Source: Dermacentor variabilis (lineage: Eukaryota > Arthropoda > Arachnida > Ixodida > Ixodidae). From it: DNA of 64,000 bases. A program made the position numbers and the translations under genes. Numbering within the stretch: the stretch's first letter is position 1; the number at the start of each line of letters is the position of its first letter. This document shows positions 22,758 to 33,230 of this stretch, one piece after another. The stretch is taken from assembly GCF_050947875.1 (NCBI RefSeq), contig NC_134569.1, positions 208,451,627-208,515,626 of the forward strand, read 5' to 3'. The notes beneath the pieces were generated by a model, which saw nothing but the letters and a program-made list of their open reading frames with translations, made no database searches and had not been told where the DNA came from.

Positions 22758-23215
22758 ACATAATTATCATCATCATTAGCCTATTCATGGCCACTGCAGG
22801 ACGAAGGCCTCTTCCTGCGATCTCCAATTACCCCTGTCCTGCGCCAACCGATTCCAACTAGCACTCGCAAATTTCCTAATTTCGTCGCACCATCTAGTCT
22901 TCTGCCGTGCTCTACTGCGCTTCCCTTCTCTTGGTACCCATTCTGTCACCCTAATGGTCCAACGGTTATCTAGGCTGCGCATTACGTGACCTGCCCAGCG
23001 CCATTTTTTAGAATAGCGTGCTATACCCGGTTACTCTCTGATCCAAACCGCTCTCTTTCTGTCTCTTAAAGTTATGCCTAGCATTCCTCGTTCTATCGCT
23101 CATTGCACGGTCCTTGTTGTGAAGCTTCTTTGACCGCCTCCGCGTCTCTGCGCCGTATGTCAGCACTGGTAAAATGCACTGATTGTATACTTTCCTTTTC
23201 AATGATAACGGTAAG
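22758..23215 (-). pseudogene. RTE-type LINE, 3' end of the RT ORF
   Basis: Minus-strand frames contain KRKVYNQCILPVLTYGAETR (about 23,150-23,205), a degraded MERAMLGI region, and near the end DNRWTIRVTEWVPREGKRSR, RQKTRWCDEI and NWRSQEEAFVLQW. These are the well-known C-terminal landmarks of RTE/BovB-like LINEs. The 3' tail on the plus strand is AATTATCATCATCATTAG, so the minus strand ends in ATG repeats, the simple-repeat tail usual for the clade. The copy is 5'-truncated at about 23,215 and frameshifted near 23,010. Confidence 0.85.
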
Positions 23216-23267
23216 CTCCCAGTCAGGACAAAAGCATGGCAGTTTGGGCGGGTTGGTATGTCATGAC

Positions 23268-23437
23268 TTCTTTTAGGCTAGTAGCGCAGCTCAGAAACAG
23301 CAAAAAGAAAGGTGGAAGGGGTAATGAAAGGGAATGGAGAAAAGAGTGAGCGCTACTCTTTTCTCCGTTCCCTTTCATTACCCCTTCCACCTTCCTTTTT
23401 GCTCTTTCTGAGCTGTGCTACAAGCCTAAAAAAGAAA
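23268..23437. repeat. Near-perfect foldback, arms about 80 bp, 7-bp loop
   Basis: The arm ending GGAATGGAGAAAAGAGT (23,347) is mirrored by ACTCTTTTCTCCGTTCCC starting at 23,355. Pairing continues outward through GGTGGAAGGGGTAATGAAAG and CAGCTCAGAAA to AGGCT on both sides, with about six mismatches. A transcript would form one very long hairpin. GGGCGGGTTGGTATG lies just left of it, the same motif as at the 12.5-kb foldback. Confidence 0.9.
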
Positions 23438-23845
23438 GCCCCAGTCAGGAGCTCGATATCTGCCGTATGCAATCAACCCATTTTTATTCTATGACATAGA
23501 TAGCAAACAAAATCTAATTTGCTACACAGATTTTATTCCTCTAATAACTAGTATACAACACAATTTTAAAAAGTGGCCTATTCAGTTGCACTAATAAAAA
23601 ACATCTATGTGAGGCACGCATGAAATTACACGGAAAGAATGTTAACCTACAAATGCAGTCAAACATCAGTATGATGAACAAAGATATAATTATTAGTCTT
23701 ATACATATTTTTATCGATATTAGTGTGTGAAGCATATATTCTTACAGCAAATATAGGATATTATGGAGGTATGTTTGGTGCAACATCATGTGAGTGAGGT
23801 TTAACTCTACCTGTGCTTTTCGAAAAAACGTCAGTGCAGTACATG

Positions 23846-24062
23846 TACAGTCGACCAAAAAAGTTTACGGACCGCGGCATCTCAGAAAATTCAACATATA
23901 CGAGCAGCCTTTAAAAGCAGCCAGTAAAATTGGGCATCACAATGTTGTTCGCATATGCCACAAAAGGCTGGAAATGGGAATAACAGGCTGTGTTTTGAGA
24001 CTGAGGATATATTCAGCTTTTTGTCAGATCTCTTGGTCCGTAAACTTTTTTGGTTGACTGTA
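23846..24062. mobile_element. Tc1/mariner-type MITE, 213 bp
   Basis: The element starts CAGTCGACCAAAAAAGTTTA (23,848), continuing CGGACC. It ends with the reverse complement of CAGTCAACCAAAAAAGTTTA plus CGGACC (24,060), so the 26-bp inverted repeats differ at one base. Both sides carry TA (23,846-23,847 and 24,061-24,062), the standard Tc1/mariner target duplication. There is no coding capacity. Confidence 0.85.
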
Positions 24063-24074
24063 CATAGTGGTACA

Positions 24075-24870
24075 AGTCTAAGTATTGAAGCACAAAGACC
24101 TAATATACATTGCTAAGCAGACAATGGTACAAAACCAGAAAACGAAGCAAAATTCTAAAACGCAGCATATCAAGTTGCAAAAAACCTGCGTGCCAATGCA
24201 ATGCTTCAGCAAGGACACCTCATACAAAGATTTTTCATATGTCTGATGTACAAACCAAATGCGCATTTGTTTGACAGGCGGCTCTACGAAACAGCGAATA
24301 AATGCAAGAAAGCACTGGGCAGCAGGCAATTGTACATAACTAGCCAACGAAACAATTCTAAAAGCAGCACATGCTGTTGCTGTAAAAAAGAAAAGAAAAC
24401 ATGGTAATACAAAGGTTGTTCTTATGTACAAATAAAATGCATATTTTCTATACAGGCACCTGTACTGACTAGCGAACATACAAAGCAAATCAATGAAAAA
24501 CAATTCTAAAAACGAGCACATCAAGTTGCAGTAAAAATAAAATTGGAACACAAAATTGAACAAGGACCTCTTATAATAGTTGTTCCTGTCCAATGTACAA
24601 ACACAATGCACATTTGTTTTACGGGCAACTGTACCAACAAGCCTACAGATAAGACCAAGCACTGTGTTAAGTAGGCATTTGTACAACTAGCCCACAATGT
24701 TATAAAGTAGCATGTGAAGTTGCAGTGAAGAAAAAAAGACGATAATACAAAGGTTGAGCAGGGACATGTCATACAAAGATTGTTCTTATGTACAAATAAA
24801 ATGCACATTTGCTATACAGGCACCTGTACTGACTAGCCAACAAAAGAAAACACCCATCTGAAGTTGCAAT
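24075..24870. repeat. Diverged tandem repeat, about 364-bp higher-order period
   Basis: CTTATGTACAAATAAAATGC followed by TATACAGGCACCTGTACTGA and CTAGC occurs at 24,421 and again at 24,785. Weaker copies lie near 24,240 and 24,590, and CATCAAGTTGCA plus AAGGACCTC blocks lie between. The 202-codon minus-strand ORF over this stretch is a by-product. Confidence 0.7.
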
Positions 24871-25021
24871 ACCAAAAAAGAAAAAAGTTTAGGCACAAAT
24901 CACAAGCATAGTGAATTACTCAATGATGTATTGGCACAAAGTGAATTCTGCTGAGTAAGTAGTTCTTTTTTACAGTCATTACTGCAAGTGCTGTTGTCAT
25001 TAACAAACAATGATTTTTGTC

Positions 25022-25949
25022 TTAAAGGGCCCCTAAACAACTATGAGGTTGAAAATGTTATACAGTGGTGCCTGTGTACTAGCCTACAATGAGCATAAAG
25101 TCACTAAGATTGCGTGGAAGGATGTCTTAATTCCACAAAGTTATGGGCATTTGATGAATGGATACATGGCTGCTGCGGTTTCTCTCTTGCTTTTGCAACC
25201 CTCCCCACAGATGCTTTCTTCTTGCAATGTATTCTCACAACTTCATGCAGTGCAGTGAAATCTATAGCTCGAATCAATGCACTTGAAGAAAAGCTGCTCC
25301 TTTATCCACCCATAATGCCACTCTGTGCAAAACTGAGTGAATGGAAGCTTCATTAACTCTTTAGTCATGTACAGGCGCCGAAAAAAGTGGTATACTTCAC
25401 GCAGCGGAAGCCGGAGCGGCGGCGTCGCTCGGCATTTTGGCGAGCTGAAGCACGAAACATTGACACGAGTCAAGCAACATGCCTGCAGATAATAAAGGGC
25501 ACCCATTGGCTGTCTCGATCCCAGATGCTGCCTGTAGATGGCGTTGCGATGCAGTTTGCCGTTGGTCTGGCTCACGCTCCGTGGAGTATACCACTTTTGA
25601 CGGCGCCTGTACAATGGACGAGCCCCCTGCCCTTCTCAGAATACACAGCCAGCGTTTATCACTTTGGCGTTATCGTCCCCAATCGGCTGACCAATAGACA
25701 GCTTTTACCTAGGTGAAGTCATGAGCAGTTCCCTGCTGGCGTTGCAGCATGCAAAAAACTTATGGGAAAGGCCTGGAGACGAGCATGGGATTGCTTAGTG
25801 AATTTGTGACAACCACACAATATCGTTGCATACGCACTGCAATGTTCACAAAAGGTCAAGAGGTAATCATCATAGTATACTTAAGGCAATTCGCATGTTT
25901 AATTTGAAACATTAAAAAAATTGCCATTGGTGGTTTAGGGACCCTTTAA
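25022..25949. mobile_element. Kolobok-like TTAA element, 920 bp, non-autonomous
   Basis: TTAA at 25,022-25,025 and 25,946-25,949 flank a unit that starts AGGGCCCCTAAAC and ends, reverse complemented, AGGGTCCCTAAAC. There is no recognisable coding region. The right TTAA lies only 12 bp from the stop codon of the MULE exon at 25,961. Confidence 0.75.
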
Positions 25950-25960
25950 ATGTTTAATTT

Positions 25961-26421
25961 CTACTGTGTGCTCTTGCTGCTGCAAGTGCTTTGTTTAGCG
26001 TAATCGTGGTCAAAACCTGTATGGTACCCTTCGGTATTTGAATTTGACAGCATATCAATGATGGCTTTCTGCTCAACTAAAGTTGGCTTTGCCATTCGTT
26101 GGCTTGTGCTCACAGCTTCGCGTTTAGTTGAGTAGAAGCGGTGCTGCTTTTCAATTTTCTTATTTGATGGAAGGGAACTTGTTACCAAGTGTCTTTTACG
26201 AGCGGAGAAATGCTGCCCAGTTTTCTGAGAACTTTAGAGAGTATCGGCTTAAGCCAAGGTGAGGCTTGGTCTTCTGCCGTTGGTTTCTACAAGTGGTTGA
26301 TTATTGCTTGAAGCATTGGGATGCAGTCACTGTGTTTAGTGCACGTTGTGCTTCCTTTTTCTTTTAGGTCATTCAGCGAACACACTGAACTGATATCAAT
26401 TCCTTCCTTGTCGTTGCAGTC
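25961..26421 (-). pseudogene. MULE transposase, C-terminal exon
   Basis: A splice acceptor on the minus strand (TTTTTACAG, then GACTGC) opens a coding block at 26,421: CNDKEGIDISSVCSLNDL, then HSDCIPMLQAIINHL, then after shifts LPSNKKIEKQHRFYSTKRE, LVEQKAIIDMLSNS and a stop at 25,961. I read PSNKKIEKQ-RFYSTK as the tail block of tick MULE transposases after the SWIM finger (recollection). It lies in the same strand and order as the SWIM exon at 30.2-30.7 kb, so I place it as the last exon of the same gene, with a 3.8-kb intron. An in-frame stop after NHL and shifts near 26,165 show decay. A second MULE copy is the alternative. Confidence 0.5.
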
Positions 26422-27996
26422 CTGTAAAAAGAATTAGAACTTTCATTACAAAAATCCTTTTTTTCTTTTTCTAAGTTTTATGAAAACACAGAAGCTGCAA
26501 ATACAGCAGTACAATATCAAAATGGTACTGTACTAATTTGTGAAAAGTCCTTGCAAAAAGCTTGCTGCTTCTGCTTTGCTTTCATGTGTAATTTTGTATT
26601 ACCATTTTCAACATAGCTTTGGAAGGTCGTCCATTAACCGCCCTGTCCACTCATTATACATACAATGAAGAGGAAGACTAATGACTGGTACTGGTATTAA
26701 GAGGCAGCTTTTGTTCCATGATGCCCTATTCATATGTGTAAAATTCGCCAATGCTCAGCTTACGAAATGTATTTAAGGTTGCTGCATTTGAAATAAAATA
26801 TGGTATTCTTTTTATAGTATTTTTCTGTTAACTTTACAGCAGTACAAGGTCATCTTGCGAGAGCCGTGGGAAAGATAGAGCAGTAGGAGCAGTATTTTAC
26901 CACAGAGGAGCACTTCTGTTGGGTGGAGAGCTCTCGTGAATATGAAAGGCTACTCTCTCAAATGTGAAGGAAGACTTGTGCATTTGAAACCTATAGCAGC
27001 AACAAAGTATTTTCGTAAAGTATTTGCGTAATTTCTAATATTTCTACCAATGTGCAGTTGCCGCCTGCTCTGTATGGGCACGTTGCAAGTGCTAGGCGGC
27101 GCCCTGTCTTTGAGACCCCTAGCGCCATCTGACGAATAGTTGATCAAATGTGGTAGGATTACTCACGGCGTCAGCAGCTTGCGCTGCGTGTTTGGCGCTC
27201 TGTCAAACGGTAGTGATCGCGCGAAACAGCGTGCCGATATTAATTTTAGCCGGGTTTCGGAAATCACCAGATCTTGCCAGCTTTTTTTTTTTTTGTGGAA
27301 AGAATTTGGAGAAAGGGAAGTCGTCAATTTGAAGCCGGGCAAGTGTACGAATGAGGGAACTGCTGAACCCGCACGGATCGGAAGTGACTGCTAGGTGTAT
27401 TTCGCAAACGAAATTTAAATCGCCGCATCAGGGAGATGCGTCAAGCTCAGCGTAAGTTACGTCGTTGTATACGTTGTGGAAGCATGAAATTATAGGTGAC
27501 ATTGATTCTTGCAGATCGGCGACAGCAGACAAATCTTAGCGGGGAGCTGCGATTGCCGTGCTGACATCGTAGGCAAGAGCAAGCACGCCGCGGTTGTTGC
27601 ATTTGCCGTCCTGTATGCACAGGGCGACTCCAAAACATCTCAACCAAGAACGTGGGGCGTACCAACGTCTCGTAAGACCTAGCCAAGGTATTCTAACGTT
27701 GCTCTCCCCAAACACAAAAAAGTGAGGAACTTACCAGTTTTGTTAGGCTACGCGTGAAAAATATTTTCGCCCAAGTTATTGGAACTCCGACACTTCTTAC
27801 GTTGTTGCGATTTTTCAGTCCGTGCAAAGGAGGTTCCAATAAACCACGTCGTCCAATATTTTGGTGATCTCAACTGCCCTCTAGTTGATATGCAGGGTGC
27901 AGAAGAATGCATGCCAGCTGAGTCAGCTGCAACCCCTCCTCGTAGCTCTCAGCAAGCCCTGGCGCTGTTTGAATGGGAGAGGATTGGGAAAGAGTT
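26422..27996. other. Unassigned DNA, 26422-27996
   Basis: This may be intron of the MULE gene. 27,060-27,700 is CpG-richer and includes a T-run (27,281-27,293). No gene recognised. Confidence 0.35.
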
Positions 27997-28254
27997 TCAC
28001 ATCTTTACCTCGGTAGAGTGTGGAAACAAATTACTTTGTTTGCTGCATATGCTGGTACGCACTACAGGTGTCCCGTTGCTGCCATTACAGCAACCAACGA
28101 ATTCAGCGTTAACGCATTTGGCATAACGCCGGAGCATAAAAACTATGCCGTCGGACAAGCGCGAGCTCGGAAACTTGTAAAACTTTGTTCCTAGTGAGTT
28201 GGTGTACCTGCTGTTGCAGCCCACTACGTAACAGCTCGGGTTGCACTTCAACAT
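27997..28254 (-). pseudogene. Degenerate THAP zinc-finger domain
   Basis: The minus-strand frame opens MLKCNPSCYVVGCNSRYTNS with two Cys in the THAP spacing, then TKFYKFPSSR (the FhxFP block). Later GCCNGSNGTPVVRTSICSKQ resembles the end of the finger, where CSKH is expected. His is replaced by Gln and the conserved Trp is missing. The likely origin is the THAP-bearing transposase of a P- or Kolobok-type element. It lies in the presumed MULE intron. Confidence 0.45.
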
Positions 28255-29631
28255 TACTCAGAAAAGGCAACAGCTACGCGCGAAAAAGGGCACAGACAGG
28301 CCTTTCGATCCCAAGCGGGCCGGTCGTATCCTGCCAGTTGCGCGCTCGCCGCCGCGAGGGGCGTCCTAGTAGGTGCGGGAACTACGTTCGCTACCTGCCT
28401 ATAAAGCAGTAAGCATTACCACTGCTGAGCATGTGCACTCCTACACAGGCGGTGATACTACACCCTTCTTGCTTGTTGATGCCACAGCTGCTGCACGCTC
28501 GATTGAATGCACAACACACAAAGAACAATTTTGAATTAAGCTGTCTGTTTCCTTCTTTTTTTTTTGCCTGCCCCCAGGTATTTAGCATCTGGCTGCTTCT
28601 GGCTGGCAGATTTGCCGAATAGTGCAACACAAGACAGCACGAGTGAAAGAAATGCATGGGTAAGGGTGCGAAGGGATGTTGCCATGCTTTGGCTGAGAGA
28701 AACGTGAGTACAAGACTTCATTGCTTGACGGTCAAAAGGCAGAAAAACACTGCCAGATGTATGAGCGCTATATGTAAGAGTGATAAATGTGTTTGTAAGG
28801 GTATGGGAGAGAAATGTGCTATGCTTGCGTTTCCCTGAGATAAGCCCTGAGATAAGAGAGCTGTCATTGCCAGTGTGTTATTAACATTTGTCACCTTCCT
28901 CTCCCCATCCTTCATTCAGTCTCGCCCTTCTACAACAGAGTCCAGGTTTTCTCTAGAAGCCGCTTTATCACACTTTTTTCTTCCCACAAATTAATGCACA
29001 CAGAAAACAGCAGACAACTGGCATTTGGCATAAGTGCGCCACTGATTTTAAGAAATATCGACATTTATTGCATTTGTGTCTATTTCTACAGGCACGCAAT
29101 ATTTTATATGTGCATACGCTTAAGCCTCTGCACGATGTTCAGAGGTGCTTGAAAACGCTGGGAGTAGCACCACTGCAACCTGTAGCAATGCATATGTTTG
29201 GAACCTTATCATAAATTTCATGGTTTATGCAGAGCTCCTGAATGTTTTTCTTGATCTCTGGGTCCTTGCAGCTTGGTGCATTTGTTTGAAACTATCAAAA
29301 TTGTTTTGCACCACAGTCGGTTTATGGGATCGTGAATTCAAATGGCATCAAGAAACCAACTCTTTCAAGTTCATATTCAAGTAGACGGAAAAAGGCATTA
29401 AGAAACTGTTAATATGGCACACAGCACACTTGTTGACATTTGTATGTTACATGCATGTTCCCTTCAGGACGCTCGACTTATGGCTGTCGCATTCCTTCTG
29501 CAAATCGATAACCTGGCTGCTTTGCCGAAGTTTCATCCCTTTGTATTTGAGCCCCCAAAGAACTCATATATGCACACACGAAAATGCGTCTTGAAAAATT
29601 TGGAAATGTATGTAGTGAACGTAGGAAGGAT
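28255..29631. other. Unassigned DNA, 28255-29631
   Basis: No gene recognised. A minus-strand open stretch (29,478-29,635) joins in phase with sequence right of the next MITE if the MITE is removed, but I cannot assign it to a domain. Confidence 0.35.
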
Positions 29632-30216
29632 TTAAAGGGGCCCTGAACCACCCCTTGGGCTTGGTGAAATAACCTAGTCCGCGGGCAGCATACGCTGTTG
29701 TGAACATCTCAGCCAAGTTCTGCTGTCATATGCGGTCCGTGGAGCTCGCAAGCGGAGCGTGAAGTCGTCTTTTTCTCAAACGTTCTCGTTTCAAAAAACC
29801 CATGATCCTCGTTCTTTTCTGTGCGCTTCGTCATAAAGCGCACTCGAATACGTGGCTGCTATTGGTCGCTGCGCTCGGCTACACCGCAGCCACCGCGAGG
29901 TGCCGCCACGAGTCCGGTGGCTAAGCGCACTGCGGCTCTCTGAGGACAGCCGCGTTTGGCTTACGTTTAGCACGGCATAGGCACCAAATCGGAAATTTGA
30001 ATTGCGTGCCACAGCGACATCTCCGCCGTTGCCGTCGTAGTGCGAGGCATTGGAGGGGGAAGGGGAGCACAGCTGAGGCCATGTTTGATTTACGATAACT
30101 CCGGTTCTGCTCAACACATTATAGTACTTTTTGTGGCAAAGTGGTTCTGAAATAGCCTATCTTCACTTCAAATGTCTTTCTGCACTTCGATAGAAAGCGG
30201 TTCAGGGCTCCTTTAA
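29632..30216. mobile_element. Kolobok-like MITE, 577 bp, TTAA flanks
   Basis: TTAA at 29,632-29,635 and 30,213-30,216 flank a unit starting AGGGGCCCTGAACC and ending, reverse complemented, AGGAGCCCTGAACC (13 of 14 match). The family also supplies the solo end at 1-27. It is non-coding. It is inserted at the downstream edge of the MULE SWIM segment. Confidence 0.8.
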
Positions 30217-30695
30217 TATAGTTTACAGCCAACACGTCCGATAGTGTCTGGGCTATCACGATTAGTTGCACCCTCTTTAAGTGCGACACAATCCCTAGTC
30301 TCCAGAGCCAATGGCAGCATCTTTATAGTAGGGAGTTTGGACAAGCAAATCAGTAAGCTTACCACCTGGGACTGTTGCTTGACATCTGTGGTTTCGTCCG
30401 CTTCATTATATTTAGTTAGCTGGCACATGTTGCTGCTCTGACGCCTAAATGCGGCGTGTATGTGTTTGCAGATGTTCCTCCTCAATACACTATCGTGACA
30501 CGAGCACATAATTGTATGCACACATATTTTGCACCTGGTGCAGCCAAGTATACTGTACTCTTGCATGTGCCTTCTTGTCGTCTGACAACATACTTAAGCC
30601 CATCATAGGTTTGAGAAACAACGCTGCACTGGTTGAATGCAACTTCGTTGATGTCTTTGTCCAAAATGGTTTCACTAGTGTAATGCGAAATTCTG
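30217..30695 (-). pseudogene. MULE transposase, SWIM zinc-finger segment (left of the 27-kb insertion)
   Basis: Just left of the Harbinger end the minus strand encodes HYTSETILDKDINEVAFNQC, SQTYDGLKYVVRR and EGTCKST. After a one-base shift near 30,545 it encodes LGCTRCKICVHTIMCSCHDS, continuing VLRRNICKHIHAAF. CSC...CKH is an intact SWIM finger (CxC...CxH), the standard C-terminal DNA-binding part of Mutator-like transposases. A stretch with DETTDVKQQSQVV and LETRDCVALKEG follows. The upstream part of the gene lies at 57,984-60,870, on the far side of the insertion. Removing the inserted DNA and one CTG brings both parts into one frame. Confidence 0.8.
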
Positions 30696-30730
30696 GGGAC
30701 GTATTCTGAAATGTTCGCCGCCGCGAAAGT
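30696..30730 (+). repeat. Left terminal inverted repeat of the Harbinger element
   Basis: Thirty-five bases from GGGACGTATTCTGAAATG to CGCCGCCGCGAAAGT. The only difference from the right repeat is T for C at the 18th base. It is preceded by CTG. Confidence 0.9.
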
Positions 30731-31059
30731 TTCGTCCTGGCCACGCCTCCGCCAACGGCGCGCGCTGAATGGCTGATTTGATAAAACCGGAAATTCACAT
30801 GCGCCACCTGGTAGTTCCTGTCTACGTCATTTTAACGTCACGGTGTCATTGGGTGCTCCGGAAATATATTGAGTAAGCGAAAACGTCTGTTGCTGGTGGA
30901 GTCTAGTACAGGGTAGGTAGGTGGTAGCTTTTAGTGGAGATTTGATGGCGTGTTGCACGTGTTGTTTCCAGGCGATTATTCATTGATATGTTGTTGTTGT
31001 CAGGTTGTGTTCCCTTGTGCAAGTGAAGCGTATGGGTGGCAGTGTTTTTGAGCAGCGCC

Positions 31060-32421
31060 ATGAACAACGCACTGCTCGCGTGGTTCCTCGCGCGACGGCG
31101 GGAACAACATACCCGCTCCAGCCGTGACGCCTTCGCCATGAGGGGAGAAGCTTTTCGGCGCCTTTCCGGATGACGAAGAGCGCTGTCCGGCTGCTTTGCA
31201 GTGAGCTAGCCCACTTGCTGGAGCCGCTGACCTCGGGGGGCCTGAGCGTTGAGGACCAAGTCCTCTGCACCCTCAGGTTCTTTGCAACTGGCAGCTTCCA
31301 ATCGTCAGTCGGCAGTGAGGCGACTATCAACATGTCGCAGCCGTCTGTAAGCCGCTGCATCGCAAAAGTCGCGCGGACCATTGTTCAGGTTGGCAAGGAG
31401 CAAGGATGGGTGGCCTTCCTACGCACCGCGAGCGAGCGAGCTGCAATTAAGCAAGGGTTCTTGCAGCGCGGTAGGCTCGGCGGCGTGATTGGGTGCGTGG
31501 ATGGCACGTACATCGCCATCGTAGCCCCGAAGCTGCCTCCTGCGCAGAAGGCAACGTATTGGTGCCGGAAGGGCTATTACGCCCTCAATGCAATGGTGGT
31601 AAGTTGTAAACGAAATTGCATGTAATGGAGCTACAATTAATGGATGGTCATTGGCATCACCGTCACACAATTGTCTGCAATCTGTTTCAGGTGTGTGACT
31701 AGGACTTGCGGGTCCTTCACGTTGACCCGCGATTCGCTGGGTCGTGTCACGACGCGCACGTGTGGCGGTACGCGTCGCTTCGCCGGCGCATTGCCAGCGG
31801 CCGCGTTGCAGTCCAAGACGGAGAGTACCTTCTCGGTGAGTAGTAACGAAGTTGCTCTCAAATGAAAACTGTACTCGATGCGCGTATGTGATGTCCTATG
31901 TTGCGTAAGATGCCAGAAATACTATGACTGCTATCTTTCTATGTGCAGGCGACAGCGCGTACCCCCTAGAGCCGTCGCTCCTGACACCTGCGCCCGGCCA
32001 CCCTTCCCCGCACACACCGGAAGGGCGCTACAACGCCGCGCACACTTCCGCAAGTTCAGCGGTGGAGCGCTGCATCGGCGTCATGAAGAGTCGCTTCCGA
32101 TGTCTGCAGCGGCACCGCGCCTTGCATTACGGCCCCAAAAAGGCAGCTACGATTGTGGCAGCCTGTGCGGCACTGCACAATCTGTGTATTGACGAAAATG
32201 TGCCGCATACGGGCCGCGCGTACGCTGAAGGAGGCGACGACGGCGACCGTCCGCACGCCTCAAGCAGCTCAGCAACACAGGGTGAAGCACCTCGGGCCAG
32301 GCGGGCACTGTATTTGCGCGGGAGGGCAGCACGTGCAAGGCGAATCGCAATACTCTCGGTTGCTCGTAATCGGCACTTAGAGCATGTACAGAGAGCGGTT
32401 TGCCATGCACGTCGCCTGTAA
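31060..32421 (+). pseudogene. HARBI1-like: HARBI1-like PIF/Harbinger transposase (three exons, one shift, one stop)
   Basis: Exon 1 runs 31,060-31,598. It starts MNNALLAWFLARRR and, after a lost base near 31,162, continues MTKSAVRLLC, a helix-turn-helix part (MSQPSVSRCIAKVAR), and GVIGCVDGTYIAI with the first catalytic Asp. Donor is GTGGTAAGT. Exon 2 (31,691-31,835, acceptor TTTCAG, donor GGTGAG) reads LRVLHVDPRFAGSCHDAHVW with the second Asp, but has an in-frame TAG four codons in. Exon 3 (31,949-32,421, acceptor GTGCAG) reads PGHPSPHTPEGRYN, SAVERCIGVMKSRF with the catalytic Glu, then AACAALHNLCI and a basic tail. Splice phases agree between all exons. This DDE nuclease cuts and joins Harbinger DNA and normally works with the Myb-like partner, which is encoded at the other end of this element. 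The triad is complete, so the two lesions look recent. Confidence 0.9.
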
Positions 32422-32559
32422 CGCTAGGCTGTAGCAGTTTGCCCAGCAGCAGTGGTTTACACATGGAGGCATTGCCACTCCTGGCATGTGCTTCAACAAC
32501 GTATGCTGCCCTCCCTTGAGGCTGCCGTACACTAACACTTGCCCTTCTCCACTGGTAAT

Positions 32560-33230
32560 GTCGGCATTGTGCCAGACACTGCAATGTGCTGGGGCTAGTC
32601 ATGTTGCGTTAGAAGCGCAAGTGCGTTCGTGCCAGACGCTGCCATGTGCTGGCGCTTGTTAATGTGCGGTAGAAGTGAGCGTGTCTTCGTGCCAGACACT
32701 GGCGTGTGCTGACATTAGTCCAGCGCTGGAAGTGCGCGTCGTTTTGTGGCAGTAGCTGCCTACCCTTGCTGCTCCCTTGTGCCGCCTTCTCATTGTCCAT
32801 TAGAGGTGTGCATGGTTTTGTGGCAGCGGCTGCCTCCCCTTACCGCTCCCATGTGCAGACACCTGCCGCCGCCTCCTTCTGCCCGAGTAACGTGCGTCGC
32901 TTTGTGCCAGACGCTCTCACGTGCTGACACATGCTCCTCCTGTGCTGGGTGTGCTTGTGGTTTTGTTACTGCCTCCCCTTGCCGCTCCCACGTGCAGACA
33001 CCTGCCGCCGCCTCCTTCTGCATTACAAGTGTGCGCCGCATTTCGGCTGTTAGTGCCTCCCCTTTCCTGCTCCCTTGTGCTGACACGCGTGTTTGTGAGC
33101 TCGTAGTGTGTATGGTTTTCTGTCAAGTGGTGCCTCCTTCCCGCTCCAGTGTGCAGACACCTGGCGCCATCTGCTGGGGCATTAGAAGTGTGTGTGGTTT
33201 TGTGGCAGTTGGTTGCCCCACCTGACCTAC
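32560..33230. repeat. Imperfect minisatellite downstream of the transposase
   Basis: Blocks such as GGTTTTGTGGCAGCGGCTGC, CTCCCCTTACCGCTCCCATG and CAGACACCTGCCGCCGCCTC recur about every 80-100 bp with changes (for example near 32,815, 32,970 and 33,110). The left part repeats GCCAGACACTG with GTGCTGG. The 159-codon plus-strand ORF here is a by-product. Confidence 0.75.

Noticed and set aside
12532..23437. Foldbacks considered as CRISPR-like or attachment sites
   Set aside because: They are single hairpins, not spaced direct repeats, and the setting is clearly eukaryotic.
24078..24686. A 202-codon minus-strand ORF rich in Cys, Phe and Leu
   Set aside because: It follows the diverged tandem repeat, shows no domain or consistent start, and its internal similarity is that of the DNA repeat.
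32746..33225. A 159-codon plus-strand ORF rich in Pro, Cys and Ser
   Set aside because: It is a by-product of the minisatellite; all frames over the array stay open for short distances.
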